The notes beneath the pieces are model-generated. The model made no database searches. It was given only the letters and a program-made list of their open reading frames with translations, and had not been told where the DNA came from. DNA of 64,000 bases from Cepaea hortensis. Its lineage: Eukaryota > Mollusca > Gastropoda > Stylommatophora > Helicidae. Made by a program: the position numbers and the translations under genes. Shown piece after piece: positions 48,869-58,625 of this stretch. The stretch covers positions 96,032,489 through 96,096,488 of the forward strand of contig OY992891.1 of NCBI GenBank assembly GCA_963921405.1, read 5' to 3'. Numbering within the stretch: position 1 is the stretch's first letter; each line of letters opens with the position of its first letter.

Positions 48869-49065
48869 CTCGTATACACTCGTAAGTAACGTGACGACGG
48901 TGAGAATCAACAGTGGTTCGAATCGGTCGGTAACTTACGTGGTATGTGAGCCGGCCGCTCAGAAAGCAATGGCAAACTACTGAGCGTAATCTTGCCAAGA
49001 AGTCAACAATCAGCTGAAAGATGTTGATGTTGACAGCGATGTCCTGTAAAAGGATATGCAAACAT
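48869..49065 (+). mobile_element. tRNA-like SINE, 3' part
   Basis: B box GGTTCGAATCG at 48915-48925, then a body with CAGAAAGCAATGGCAAACTACTGAG, CTTGCCAAGAAGTC and GTCCTGTAAAAGGATATGCAA. The same body occurs inverted at 52310-52570 and in part at about 54680-54850. The GGCAAACTACTG...CTTGCCAAGAA core recalls 3' domains shared between RTE-type LINEs and some SINEs. Its 5' part lies at 41440-41500. Confidence 0.7.
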
Positions 49066-49314
49066 TTTAATGTTAACCTGTGTGCTACGCCCACATATAG
49101 TGTTTTGTGTGTGTAACCTGTGTGCCACGCAGGCTTGTCCATGGGATGGGATGGGACAGGACAGCAAACATTTGTATTTCCCATGGGACACATGGGACAG
49201 TAGCCATGTTATAGCAACTTTAAAAAAAAAAAAACTTTTTAAAGCCTTTTATCCTTCCTTTTTCTTTATCTACTTGTATCAATTCTCGTGGTGGGACACC
49301 GGATAAATTAATAA

Positions 49315-49536
49315 ATGCGCGCTTGCGATCATATTACCAACGTTGCAATGCCCATTTTAAAAAATTACTCGCATTACTTTAATGAGGATGATGAAGAATT
49401 CTTAAACCACATTCCGAATATTGTTCAGATTAAAGGGATGCTGTACATACATGAGAAATTCAAAACATTTTTTGACAAACTAGAAATTGATGGTGCTAAA
49501 TCTCATTTAATTTTGCTGTTATACTTCCTCCTAGAC
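49315..49536 (+). pseudogene. Outer hAT transposase, first fragment
   Basis: The frame encodes about 74 residues up to the insertion point and continues exactly in frame after removing the inner hAT and one TSD copy (resuming at 52656 as YQLYKVIVDID). It has the look of the middle of a hAT transposase. The ATG at 49315 may not be the true start, and no BED zinc finger is seen upstream. Confidence 0.65.
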
Positions 49537-49873
49537 CAGGGGTCACCAAACTAAGGCCCGCGGGCCGGATCCGGCCCGCGACATCATTTCATCCGGCCGG
49601 CCTATGGTAATAGAATTTGCTTGATATAACGTAACACGAGACGTTGTGATACAATTTAAATGTAAATATTATGTTTAGAATAATAGATCTTCACACGCGC
49701 GGAGACCTCTTTATTTGACAGTGAAAGGTAAGTGACCTACAAGTGTGAATAGGGGCAATAAAGTAGCAAACATAGCATAAGAATGCCATAGACGCCTCGT
49801 GTTATTACGAAAATATTATCCCCAGTTCAGAAGAATTCCCCGGTCAAGGTGTTAATCGAGCTGGTCTCTAGGC

Positions 49874-50072
49874 CAGTCTTTTTCAACCTTTCTGCTGGAG
49901 CAGATCCTAACGCAAATTTTAACATTGCTCAGCGAACTCTGTGCGATAATCCATGTGTTTGTCCTACTTTATGTAATAAACCAGATGGGCTGAGATGTTG
50001 CATGTAGGCGATTTCGGACTGTTTCGGCGGGACCCCTGGCTGCCACTCACGGAACCCCGGTTGAAAACTATG
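49874..50072. mobile_element. hAT-type MITE nested in inner hAT
   Basis: 199 bp with inverted ends CAGTCTTTTTCAACC and GGTTGAAAACTATG, flanked by CTCTAGGC (49866-49873) and CTGTAGGC (50073-50080), an 8-bp TSD with one mismatch. It has no coding capacity. It must have been moved by a hAT transposase supplied from elsewhere. Confidence 0.75.
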
Positions 50073-50313
50073 CTGTAGGCTGTTTATTTAGGCCGGCTCT
50101 ATTTACATATTTACATGTAAACCTTATTGTGAGATATATGCTGTTACTAAAGGTACCTATAAACTTTATATGTAGCTTTGGTGAGCCGTAGCTTCACCAG
50201 TGACTCCTAGACCTCTGCTTTTCTTGTGTTTCAATCGGATTTTAACTATGTTTCTAATTCAATCTCTTTCTCATTTTCAGCTCCCGTGTACTATACAATT
50301 CATTGTGGCTACT

Positions 50314-52115
50314 ATGAAAAGAAAAGTGGACGCCGAGTGTCACGTTGTCAATGAAGAATGATGATTAAAGTACTTCTTTGTGGAAACAAAGGACCAAAAA
50401 AAAAAAAAAAAAAAAACAATGGCATAATACGCAGCGAAAGTGTTACCGTTTTGAAAGCATACAATCTTAGGCGTCACTACGAAACAAAACATCAATCAAT
50501 ATGTTCAAAGTTTTCTGGAAAGTTACGCTCTAAGAAAAATGAGTCCATGAAACGTGGTTTAGAAACACAAAGAAATCTCTTCACGGGAAAGTGTGCTGAA
50601 AATGAATCTGTCCCTCGTGCAAGTTACAAAATAGTGCATTAGATGGCAGAACGAGGAAAACCGTTTACTGAAGGCAACTTCCTAAAAGAGTGTATGGTGG
50701 AAGCAGCGAATGACCTGAGAAAGCCGATTTGTTTGGAACAATGAGCCTTTCAGCAAGTTCAGTTGTGCAAAGAACAGAAGAGCTTGGAGAGAACATAGTG
50801 TAGATATGCGGGAATACTAGGAACTTGTGGTTTTCTCTGGCGCTGGATGAGTCTACTGATCTCTCGAGTAAGCCTCAACCTATCGTGTTCATTTGTGGTA
50901 TCAATTTGGACTTTCAGATAACGGAAGTGTTGGCATCCGTTTGCAGCATGCATGGAACAACAACTAGAAAAGACATTTTCATGGAAGTGCAAAATATTTT
51001 GCAAGATTATAAATTTCAGTGGAATCAGTTCGGGGTGTTACAGTTGATGGAGAAAAAAAAACATGGCTGGAGTGAGGAAAGGTCTGATGGGGCAGATTAG
51101 GACTCATATCGAAGATTTGCGAATTCCTGGCTCTCTGTTCATACACTGCATCATACATCAGCAGGCACTCTGTATGAAAGACTTAGATATTTCTTGTATA
51201 CTGAAACCAGTCGTTTCTGGTGTGAACTTCATTCGGGGACATGCACCCAATCACCGTTAGTTCCAGGCTTTTCTTGAAGAAATTGATTCTGAATTCCTGT
51301 GACTTGCGTTATCACACATCAGTGAGGTGGTTCAGCTGCGGTCAAGTCCTGTTTCGTTTTTACAAGCTCCGAAACGAAATAGATGCTTTACTCACTGAAA
51401 ACAAAATACAGCTGATTTACAACTGTTCCGATCCTACCTGGCTGTCAAAACGTTGTCATTTTTGGTCGACATCACATCCGACATGAATGAACTGAATTTT
51501 AAACTTGAGGGAAAGGATAACTTCGTCTATGATCTCTACAGAATCATCAAAGGATTTCGTAGAAAGCCGCCTTTGTTTGAAGCACAACTGGAAGGAGAAA
51601 ACTTTTTTCATTTTCATATTTTCAAAGAGTTGCGCTACAATCGCCGAAGATGTCCACCTCGATGTCCCGAACAAAATTATTCGAGACTTGAAGAAGCATT
51701 TTTGGAGATATCAGATCTTGACAGAATTGAGAGTGACATTCTTCTTTTCCAGAATCCGTTTGATTCTAACCTTGATGATGTGCCAGCTGAACTACAGTTG
51801 GAGCTCGTTGATTTGCAAGGAAATTACTTGTTGAAAGAGAAGCACAGAGAATGAAAACTTGTTTAATTTTACAGCTGCTTACCTGATGGTGAGTTTCTGA
51901 AACTGAAGAAATTTGCCGCTGATATGGCATCAGTGTTTGGAACAACTTATGTATGTGAGGAAACATTTTTAAAAATGAAGTATGTGAAGTCAATACATCG
52001 AACGAGATTGAAAGATGAACATTTGAAAGCAATTCCCTTGATTGGATGCAGCAATTCCAAACCAAACATTGATGATATCTTGAAAGCCAAATATCAGTTT
52101 CGCAAATCTCACTAA
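50314..52115 (+). pseudogene. Inner hAT transposase, many frameshifts
   Basis: A splice-acceptor-like TCATTTTCAG lies just before an ATG at 50314 (MKRKVDAECHVVNEE, then TGA where relatives have Trp). Downstream pieces in shifting frames follow the order of the GTF2IRD2-like hAT transposase family: YNLRRHYETKH (BED-type finger end), LALDESTD, HGTTT, HCIIHQQALC, RYHTSVRWFSCGQVLFRFY and TTYVCEETFLKMKYVKS. A poly(A) run at 50395-50416 sits where the first zinc ligands would be. There are at least six frame breaks. In a living copy it would cut and paste DNA. The family is clear; the gene is dead. Confidence 0.85.
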
Positions 52116-52309
52116 CCCTTTTTGCTGCTTAGTTTGTGAGATTCCGATATGTGCACACAAGGTCTGGTGTAACTATCTTTTTGCTAACGTCGCCTTCTTT
52201 GATAACTTTTTTTTAGTAAATGAATATGTTGGTTGTCTTTGTTTTTTGTGTGCATAGCACGCCACTTACCCATGATTAACTTAGTTTTTCGTCTTTGTTT
52301 CCCAGAGCA

Positions 52310-52570
52310 AGTATTGTTAGAGTTAGTTGCATATCCTTTACAGGACTTTTGCAGTCAACACCAGCATCTTTTGCTGTTGTTGATGTCTTGGCAAGTTTAC
52401 GTTCAGTAGTTAGTCATTGCTTTCTGAACGACCAGCACCCATACCATAGCGTAAAAAACAAGCGCAACTCGGTCTGCAGCCAAATCGCGCGCAGCTCTGT
52501 TTCGAACACGGGTATACGGAATTACGAACTGCGTCCGTAAGACCGTCGCCACGGAGTCCGGCTCAAGTGT
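52310..52570 (-). mobile_element. tRNA-like SINE copy, inverted
   Basis: On the minus strand it reads CCGTGGCGACGG (A-box-like), GTGTTCGAAAC (B-box-like), then the body CAGAAAGCAATGACTAACTACTGAACGTAA, CTTGCCAAGACATC and GTCCTGTAAAGGATATGCAA. This matches 48869-49065. It lies inside the right end of the inner hAT. Confidence 0.7.
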
Positions 52571-52655
52571 TGTACAGAAGAGTATCCGGCCCGCGCTCGT
52601 CATTTTGTGTTATCCGGCCCGCCGTGAAAAAAGTTTGGTGACCCCTGTCCTAGAC

Positions 52656-53411
52656 TATCAGTTGTACAAAGTTATTGTTGATATTGACGAAAAAACTTCC
52701 AGCAGCAAGAAGAAATATTGTCAGAACTTTCAGAAAATTATTGGAGAAAAGCTTTGGCCATATTGCGACAGTTCTTTGGCAGTTATTGCAGCATTTCTTA
52801 CTGGAGTTGACATCAAAGCCAAAATAGAAGACATGGTTTAGTCAGTTGTTACTAAGAAGAAAGGAAATGTGGACACCAATAGATGGGCCGATAACTGGAT
52901 CACTTTTTCTAAGTCTGTTGTTTCAACTGTTATTTCATTCATCAAAGATTTAAATCTTTCTTCTGAATCTGAAGTTTGATGACCCCAGAAAGAACTGCCT
53001 TGAGGATGAATTCAACATGTTTAAAAAATTACGAGGAGGAAATGGATCATCACAGTCTGGCAAGAATGAGGCAGCGAGGAGTGACGAGGGGATCTGGCCG
53101 ATGCTCAACGCTTAGAGGAAAGGCGAGACGCACATATAATCAGATTTCTGCTGATACTATTGGGATTGGAACTCTTCGCTGGCTTCTGAGGATGGAGACG
53201 GAGCGCTTATGGAAATGCCCTGAATGCTGTGATGTCGGTTCCTAAATCAATCAATCAATCAATCAATCAAAAATTACGGCAACCAACTTCACAACCATTA
53301 AATTATTGGAAAAATGAACATAGGTTTCCACTGCTAACAACAAGTGCAAAAATTGTCTTGACCATACCAGTGTCCTCAGTGGCAGTAGAGCACTTATTTA
53401 GTGCAGCTTGA
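52656..53411 (+). pseudogene. Outer hAT transposase, C-terminal fragments
   Basis: Continues the frame from 49536 through LYKVIVDIDEK to a stop at 52839-52841, then further open pieces with stops. A LINE tail at 53034-53268 interrupts it. From 53279 the frame encodes PLNYWKNEHRFPLL and IPVSSVAVEHLFSAA, the hAT dimerisation domain signature (YW...FP.L.......IP.SS...E..FS). This identifies the family. Multiple stops rule out function. Confidence 0.8.
53034..53268 (+). mobile_element. LINE C 3' fragment with (AATC)n tail
   Basis: 235-bp insert with perfect 10-bp TSD AAAAATTACG (53024-53033 and 53269-53278). It encodes the end of a LINE ORF (MRQRGVTRGSGRCSTLRGKARRT..., LRWLLRMETERLWKCPECCD) and then a CAATCAATC tail. 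The same ORF end occurs at 55193-55487 on the minus strand. Any ORF that spans 52976-53245 is a chimera with outer hAT sequence. Confidence 0.85.
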
Positions 53412-53907
53412 TTGTTGTTGAGTAAGTTACAAAAACGGATGTTACCAGCTCTCGTTATAAACTCGTGTATATCAGATTTGCATGTAAGATGAAAATTGTG
53501 GAAATGGTTCAGGGATTATCTGGATTAACTGAACTATTAGAAACATTCGATCAGCAGGAAATTGATAATGTGCTGAATGAGCAGAGTGACTCTGAAACAG
53601 AATGAGAGTGTCAGAATGACACTGAATTGTCATATTTAGATTAAACTTTGTTTTAATAAAATACTTTTGCATATTAAAATTAATACATTCGGTTGTTTTA
53701 CATGTCTCTTTGTACATGTAGTCCATGTTAGTAGACACTAACCCTAAACTTTCATAATTTCCATAATTTTATTTGAACTGTATTCCATATTATTATTATC
53801 ATAGGAATCCCATGGGAATCCCATGGGATGGGACAGACAAAATGACCGTGGGATGGGATGGGAATTGGACTGAAAAATGTGTCTCAAGGACAAGCCTGGT
53901 TATACGT

Positions 53908-53945
53908 GTGTAACCTGTGTGCCACGCCGACATATTGTGTTACTG
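53908..53945 (+). repeat. Copy of a GTGTAACCTGTGTGCC repeat
   Basis: The motif GTGTGTAACCTGTGTGCCACGC occurs on both sides of the outer hAT (49073 region in two tandem forms, 49109 and 53908) and in shorter form at 41446. It is probably part of an older dispersed repeat into which elements inserted. Confidence 0.5.
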
Positions 53946-54032
53946 ACTTGTGGTATACAAACGTAATCTTGATCTCTTCTCTTAGATCATTAAAACCTAG
54001 AGACACGTCTGACGAGACGGGACACACTCATC

Positions 54033-54133
54033 ATGGCGGATCAGTCAAGACTTCAGAAACGTCATTCTAAAACGCCCCAGTAGTCCTGAGAAGAAAAGCA
54101 AGCCCAAAGCGTCCTGAGAAGCTCCCCGAACCA
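54033..54133 (+). other. Possible original start of the thioredoxin-like gene
   Basis: An ATG at 54033 in good context (A at -3, G at +4) opens MADQSRLQKRHSKTPQ and then hits TAG. The downstream coding frame is open only from 54071. A one-base shift between about 54069 and 54083 would connect the two. This may be a decayed or misassembled start, or chance. Confidence 0.3.
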
Positions 54134-54472
54134 ATGGACGACCACCAAAGATTAGAAGATGAAGTTCCGGGACCTTCAGCACAACATACCCCAGTTGTTC
54201 TAAGACGAAATAAACCACAAAAATATCCATTCGGTCACCCGGGGAAACCCGAGCTTTGGCCCTGGCTAAAGTTGCCTGCATCACCAGATTCCCCGGGAGT
54301 TACAGAAGAGGGTATTACATATAAACGAAAACATCACTTCAGGTCGCATAAAATCTTGTCCCTAAACACCTCCAACTTCGTTGATTATATTGCCAGCAAG
54401 GAGAAGGCTCTCGTACTTTTCTATGACAGCAGGAAAGAGGAACAGCCCTTACTTGAAAACGAGTTCTCGGAT
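54134..54472 (+). CDS. Thioredoxin-fold protein, exon 1
   Basis: 113 codons ending exactly at a strong donor (GAT then GTAAGT at 54473). The first 65 residues are Pro/Arg/Lys-rich and likely disordered. Residues about 72-113 (SHKILSLNTSNFVDYI, ALVLFYDSRKEEQPLLENEF) fit the first half of a thioredoxin fold: beta strand, helix, the central ALVLFY strand, then the active-site position. There the WCGxC of protein disulfide isomerases is replaced by DSRKEE, so no redox chemistry is expected. Exon 2 at 60615 completes the fold in phase 0. The start is uncertain: the ATG at 54134 has a weak context, and an earlier start at 54033 is possible. I do not know the orthologue. Confidence 0.6.
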
Positions 54473-54679
54473 GTAAGTTCCTTTCATTGCTGTGTGCGTC
54501 ATTATCATCGCCCATTCTCTTATGTTATGTTATGCAATGTCGAAAGACGTCAATACTGATCGAGCAATCACATGCTTGCCCAGTCTTCTGACGCAGCAGC
54601 CCTCCATGCATTAGCGCCATTTCGATACACTCTCGAGGTTCAGCGAAGACGCTACATATTTGGCACCCAACGTCGCTAG

Positions 54680-54855
54680 CTTAGGGTTAGTGAACGCTGT
54701 CTCAGAACGTGCTTTGTCCAGGGTTCGAATTCAGTGGAAAGCGATTAGGAAGCAGATTGCTATGCGTTGATTTCAATGACATAAGCGTTCAGAAAGCAAT
54801 GTTAAACTCAATTTCATCATCAATTCCCTGCCAGCTGACGTAGGCGTTCATATCT
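54680..54855 (+). mobile_element. Partial tRNA-like SINE
   Basis: B-box-like GGGTTCGAATTC at about 54721 and a body piece TTCAGAAAGCAATGTTAAACTCAA at about 54788 that matches the SINE at 48869-49065. The 5' part and tail are poorly kept. Confidence 0.5.
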
Positions 54856-55041
54856 CTCAACAGACAGTGTTCTGGATCGGCTCTGCTGATGGTATTCCCC
54901 AATGCGACGTCTCGGTCCTTCCGGCATCATTTTTCTTGGTTTGCCTCTGCCTCCATCCCGCTGATCGTCACAGTTGTCACAATGTTTTCTAATGCCTCTC
55001 TTATCATCACATGACCAAATAATGATGTTTGTTTCTTTCAT
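54820..55041 (-). pseudogene. Possible LINE C-terminal fragment
   Basis: A 73-codon minus-strand frame with GGRGKPRKMMPEGPRRR and an SRSRTLSVERYERLRQL ending. The R-GRPRK pattern followed by a charged helix is common at the C-terminus of LINE reverse transcriptases. It is too short and diverged for a firm call. Confidence 0.3.
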
Positions 55042-55162
55042 ATAGATGTATATAATGTTATAGTTTCATTATTCTCTTTCTTATATCTGTACACAATGTT
55101 CTAGTTTCATTAGTCTCTTTCTTATAGTTGTATAAATTGTTATAGTTTCATTAGCCTCTTTC
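55040..55162 (+). repeat. 41-bp minisatellite, left part
   Basis: About three diverged copies of TAGTTTCATTAGCCTCTTTC followed by TTATA-type sequence. The same unit continues at 55770-55890. The LINE C fragment and microsatellites lie between the two parts, so the LINE entered or was captured in the array. Confidence 0.7.
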
Positions 55163-55647
55163 TTGATTGATTGATTGATTGATTGATTTAGGAACTGACA
55201 TCACATCATTCGGGGCATTCCCATAAGCGCTCCGTCCCCATCCTCAGCAGCCAGGGAAGAGTTCCAACACCAATAGTACCAGTAGCAATTTGATTATATG
55301 TCCGTCTCGCCTTTCCTCTGAGCGTTGAGCGTCGGTCAGATCCCTTCGTCACTCCTCGCTGCCTCATTCTTGCCAGACCATGGTAATCCATTTGCTCCTC
55401 CGAGGTGTACACGTGCTCCCACAAGGCCGTAACCACGTCTGCCTTATCATGCATCAGTACTCCACCAAGTTTTGCCGAGCCAGCCAATCTGTCCGCCTGT
55501 TAATTCCCCAGCCCACCGGCATGCCCAGGAGAAAATATCCAGACGATGCTTGCCACCCGTGACTTCCGAAGCGAAGCAAGCCACTCTGCCCGAAGCTTGC
55601 CTGTCCTCACCCTACTCAGCATGCTTTCTGAATCAGTTACAATAACG

Positions 55648-55648
<1 letters not shown>
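55163..55648 (-). mobile_element. LINE C fragment: RNase H end and 3' tail
   Basis: On the minus strand it encodes VTDSESMLSRVR, IFSPGHAGGLGN and QADRLAGSAK (RNase H with PGHAG), then the MRQRGVTKGSDRRSTLRGK...LWECPE end also seen at 53034-53268, and a (TCAA)n-type tail at 55163-55192. One stop breaks the RNase H at the NEQADRL site. The 5' end is lost at the (TG)n tract. It is a third LINE family, related to but distinct from LINE B. Confidence 0.8.
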
Positions 55649-55696
<48 letters not shown>

Positions 55697-55760
55697 TGTG
55701 TGTGTGTGTGTGTCGTATTCTCCTTCCAGCCGAAAGCTGCACTGACCCCCCCCCCCCCCC
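55649..55760. repeat. (TG)n microsatellite and C homopolymer
   Basis: (TG)n at about 55649-55712, then about 35 bp of unique sequence and a C run at about 55746-55760. ORFs reading poly-VC or poly-TH here are artefacts. Confidence 0.9.
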
Positions 55761-55769
55761 ACCTCTAGT

Positions 55770-55892
55770 TCTAGTTTCATTAGCCTCTTTCTTATATCTG
55801 TACACAATGTTCTAGTTTCATTAGCCTCTTTCTTATATCTGTACACAATGTTCTAGTTTCATTAGCCTCTTTCTTGTAGTGTTATACAATGT
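55770..55892 (+). repeat. 41-bp minisatellite, right part
   Basis: Three copies start at 55770, 55811 and 55852, an exact 41-bp period, unit TCTAGTTTCATTAGCCTCTTTC then TTATATCTGTACACAATGT. Confidence 0.9.
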
Positions 55893-56461
55893 TCTAGCAT
55901 TGCACGCTTTTTGAAAAGTTCTATTTATTTCACGCTTTCTTGACTGGCAATTTCGCGGCGCGTCTCTCCAGCAGCTTACTGCAGATTAATGTGTCATACA
56001 AAATGAGTACATAAATTACACTTTGGCTGGAATGCATCAAATGCACGGAAACGGATAATGATATTGTTCGAATATGGGGCATGCTATCCACACGGTAATT
56101 TCAGATTCAAAATGAAGTGTTTAAGTTTGTATAAAACCGACTGGAACAGACTAATTGATAATGCCTCGACATATTTGAGAAATGGTTTATTTTTTCGTCA
56201 AATACAGTATTGGAAACGCTTTTCTATGTTAACTCTATGATGGCTAATAAGTAAATATGCGATGATGACGAACGACGCGTTGAATAGTCTGTCGACGGAA
56301 CAGGGAATCCCTTAGGCTGATTAACTCATAAATAGCCAACAGATTATGGGGTTGATTGCAACGTTATGTGCAGGACATGCTGGTAACTCACCATCAGTCT
56401 GCAAGTCCGCTTTGACTCAGTGTTATATATGCAAGCGTTCAAAGAGCTGTTGCTGCAGAGC
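55893..56461. other. No recognisable feature
   Basis: Intron sequence without repeats or coding signatures that I can name. Confidence 0.5.
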
Positions 56462-56835
56462 TTCATATTCACTGCTCCATATTCACGGCTCCACATTCAC
56501 TGCTCCACATTCACTGCTACGCATTCATTGCTACACATTCACTGCTACACATTCACTGCTCCACATTCACGGCTCCACATTCACGGCTCCACAGTCACTG
56601 CTCCACATTCAAGACTCCACATTCACGGCTCCACATTCACGGCTCCACATTCACGGCTCCACATTCACTGCTCCACATTCACTGCTCCACATTCACTGCT
56701 CCACATTCACGGCTCCACATTCACTGCTCCACATTCACGGCTCCACATTCACCTCTCCACATTCACTGCTACGCATTCATTGCTACACATTCACTGCTCC
56801 ACATTCCATGCTCCACATCCACTGTTCCATATTCT
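56462..56835 (+). repeat. 14-bp minisatellite
   Basis: About 26 units of CACATTCA(C/T)(G/T)GCTC. The CGG and CTG versions are interspersed. A period of 14 gives two overlapping open frames with 14-residue repeats that are not genes. Confidence 0.93.
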
Positions 56836-56837
56836 CT

Positions 56838-57535
56838 AAGATGTGTCTCTAAGATGTGTCTCTAAGATGTGTCTCTGAGATGTATCTCTGAAATATGTCT
56901 CTAAGATGTGTCTCTGCGAAGTGTCTGTGAGATGTGTCTCTGAGATGTGTCTCCGTGACGTGTCTCAGACATGTATCTCTGTGGTGTGTCTCTGAGATGT
57001 GTCTCTGAAATGTGTCTCAGAGAAGTGCCTCTGAAATGTGTCTCTGAGATGTTCTCTGAGTTGTGCCTCTGAGATGTGTCTCTGAAATGTGTCTCTGAGA
57101 TGTATCTCTGAGATGTGTTTTGGTGATGTGCCTCTTAGATGTGCCTGTAAGATGATGTGTCTCTGAGATGTGTCTCTAAGATGTGCCTATAAGATGTGTC
57201 TCTGAGATGTGTCTCCGTGACGTGTCTCAGACATGTATCTCTGTGGTGTGTCTCTGAGATGTGTCTCTGAAATGTGTCTCAGAGAAGTGCCTCTGAAATG
57301 TGTCTCTGAGATGTTCTCTGAGTTGTGCCTCTGAGATGTGCCTCTGAGATGTGTCTCTAAGATGTGTCTCTGAAATGTGTCTCTGAGATGTATCTCTGAG
57401 ATGTGTTTTGGTGATGTGGCTCTTAGATGTGCCTGTAAGATGATGTGTCTCTGAGATGTGTCTCTAAGATGTGCCTATAAGATGTGCCTCTGAGATGTCT
57501 CTGAGATGTGACTCTAAAATGTGTCTCTTGTGCTG
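56838..57535 (+). repeat. 13-bp minisatellite with 262-bp duplication
   Basis: Units of GATGTGTCTCTGA with many one-base variants over 700 bp. A larger block beginning CTCCGTGACGTG at 56951 is repeated at 57213 (offset 262) with the same variant order. Confidence 0.9.
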
Positions 57536-57798
57536 CGATTCATGTCTGATGCCGACTTTCTTCCATGCCATGAGGTCAAACTGTCCAGCTTGCTGTCCCC
57601 CTGCTTCTACTCCCCTCCAACATTCCAGTTGTGCCGACATACTTCAATGTTCACCTTCACGTGACATGCCAACATTGTAGACTGTTCAGATGCCAGTAAC
57701 CAGATCTCTTTGTTACTTGAGGCCGTTCAAGATAACTTCATTTGGCCTTTTCTATCGGTTCACTTTGTTTTCATCATTATTATATATAACCACATCTC
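57536..57798. other. No recognisable feature
   Basis: Unique-looking intron sequence between the 13-bp array and the (CAT)n tract. No gene signal seen. Confidence 0.5.
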
Positions 57799-57821
57799 CA
57801 CATCATCATCATCATCATCAG

Positions 57822-57890
<69 letters not shown>
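57799..57890 (-). repeat. (CAT)n tract, 3' tail of an RTE-like LINE
   Basis: Trinucleotide run directly downstream (minus strand) of a LINE ORF end, so it is best read as that LINE's (GAT)n tail. Poly-His or poly-Ser ORFs across it are artefacts. Confidence 0.85.
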
Positions 57891-57891
<1 letters not shown>

Positions 57892-58625
57892 TTCCACTTT
57901 TGCCGTCAAGCGACGTGTGGAGGAATAATTCGCGCTCCAGCGCCCGATGGGTGGTATTAGATAGTGTCATTCCGTGTGATTGTACAATGTCTTTGATGTA
58001 GTCAATCCATTTCCTCTTGGGCGTCCACTTGGTCTCGTCGCAGATGCTCTTTTGAATAGGGCCAGTGCTGGTAGTTGATGGTGTTGCATTGTTTTGAGAT
58101 GGCCAAACCACTTGATCTTCTGTTTTTCAATAAATGTGGCACAAGGTGTTGATCCCACAGTCTGTCTGATAACAAAATTTCTTACTCGGTCTCAGATTGT
58201 TAAGTTGACAGCTCTCCTCAGGCATCCCATCTCGCAGGTGTTGATTTTGCGAAAGTGTGATTAGGATAAAGTCCAGGTCTGAGATTGGTAGCATAGGGTT
58301 GGTGTGAATATGCTGTTTATTATCTGTCGTTTAGAGGGCATAGGTATGATTGGATGTTTCAGTAAGGGTGACAGTTTATATGTAAGTGCACTAGCTTTTT
58401 GACATCTGATTTCAATGTCTCTATCAAATCTGCCGTCTTCTGTGATCACACTTACATGATATTTGAATTCTTTAACTTGTTTCAAAGAGTCCCATTTATC
58501 TGTATACTTAGTGAACCAGGAGATCTGCTACCTTGCATTACTTCGGTTTTGGCTGTATTTATAATGATATTGTATCCGCTGCATGTTAAACTCAGATTAT
58601 TAATATGATTTTGCAGTCTACGCGC
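57887..58625 (-). pseudogene. RTE-like LINE D, reverse transcriptase C-terminal fragment
   Basis: On the minus strand, in two frames, it encodes VKEFKYHVSVITEDGRFD, PSKRQIINSIFTPTLCYQS, EKQKIKWFGHLKTMQHHQ, RPRGN and a terminal FLHTSLDGKSGR. These are the connection and C-terminal motifs of RTE/BovB-style reverse transcriptases (F-YLGS-IT-DG, I--I--P-L-Y--E-W, H--RM). At least two frame breaks occur, and the catalytic region is absent because of 5' truncation. It ends in the (GAT)n tail. Confidence 0.8.

Larger units (their letters stand above)
49537..52647 (+). mobile_element. Inner hAT transposon (GTF2IRD2/ZBED-like)
   Basis: A 3111-bp insert with terminal repeats CAGGGGTCACCAAACT and AGTTTGGTGACCCCTG and a perfect 8-bp TSD TCCTAGAC (49529-49536 and 52648-52655), as hAT elements make. 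The GC-rich CGGGCCGGAT / ATCCGGCCCG subterminal motifs are also typical. It carries a broken transposase, a MITE at 49874-50072 and an inverted SINE near its right end. It inserted into the outer hAT. Confidence 0.92.
49130..53898 (+). mobile_element. Outer hAT-like transposon, degenerate
   Basis: Terminal inverted repeats CAGGCTTGTCC (49130-49140) and GGACAAGCCTG (53888-53898). Both subterminal regions are rich in the palindrome CCCATGGG and in GGGATGGGA. The flanking 8-mers GTGCCACG and GTTATACG match only partly, so the duplication has decayed or is absent. Coding sequence for a hAT transposase lies inside, broken by a second hAT and a LINE tail. Stops and frameshifts make it inactive. Confidence 0.75.

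Noticed and set aside
52976..53245. 89-residue ORF read as a gene
   Set aside because: It is a chimera of outer hAT sequence and an inserted LINE C tail, with the TSD at 53024-53033 marking the join.
53899..53906. Perfect 8-bp TSD for the outer hAT
   Set aside because: The 8-mers on the two sides agree at only five positions, so I do not claim it.
57690..58001. Poly-His ORF
   Set aside because: It is the (CAT)n tail of LINE D.
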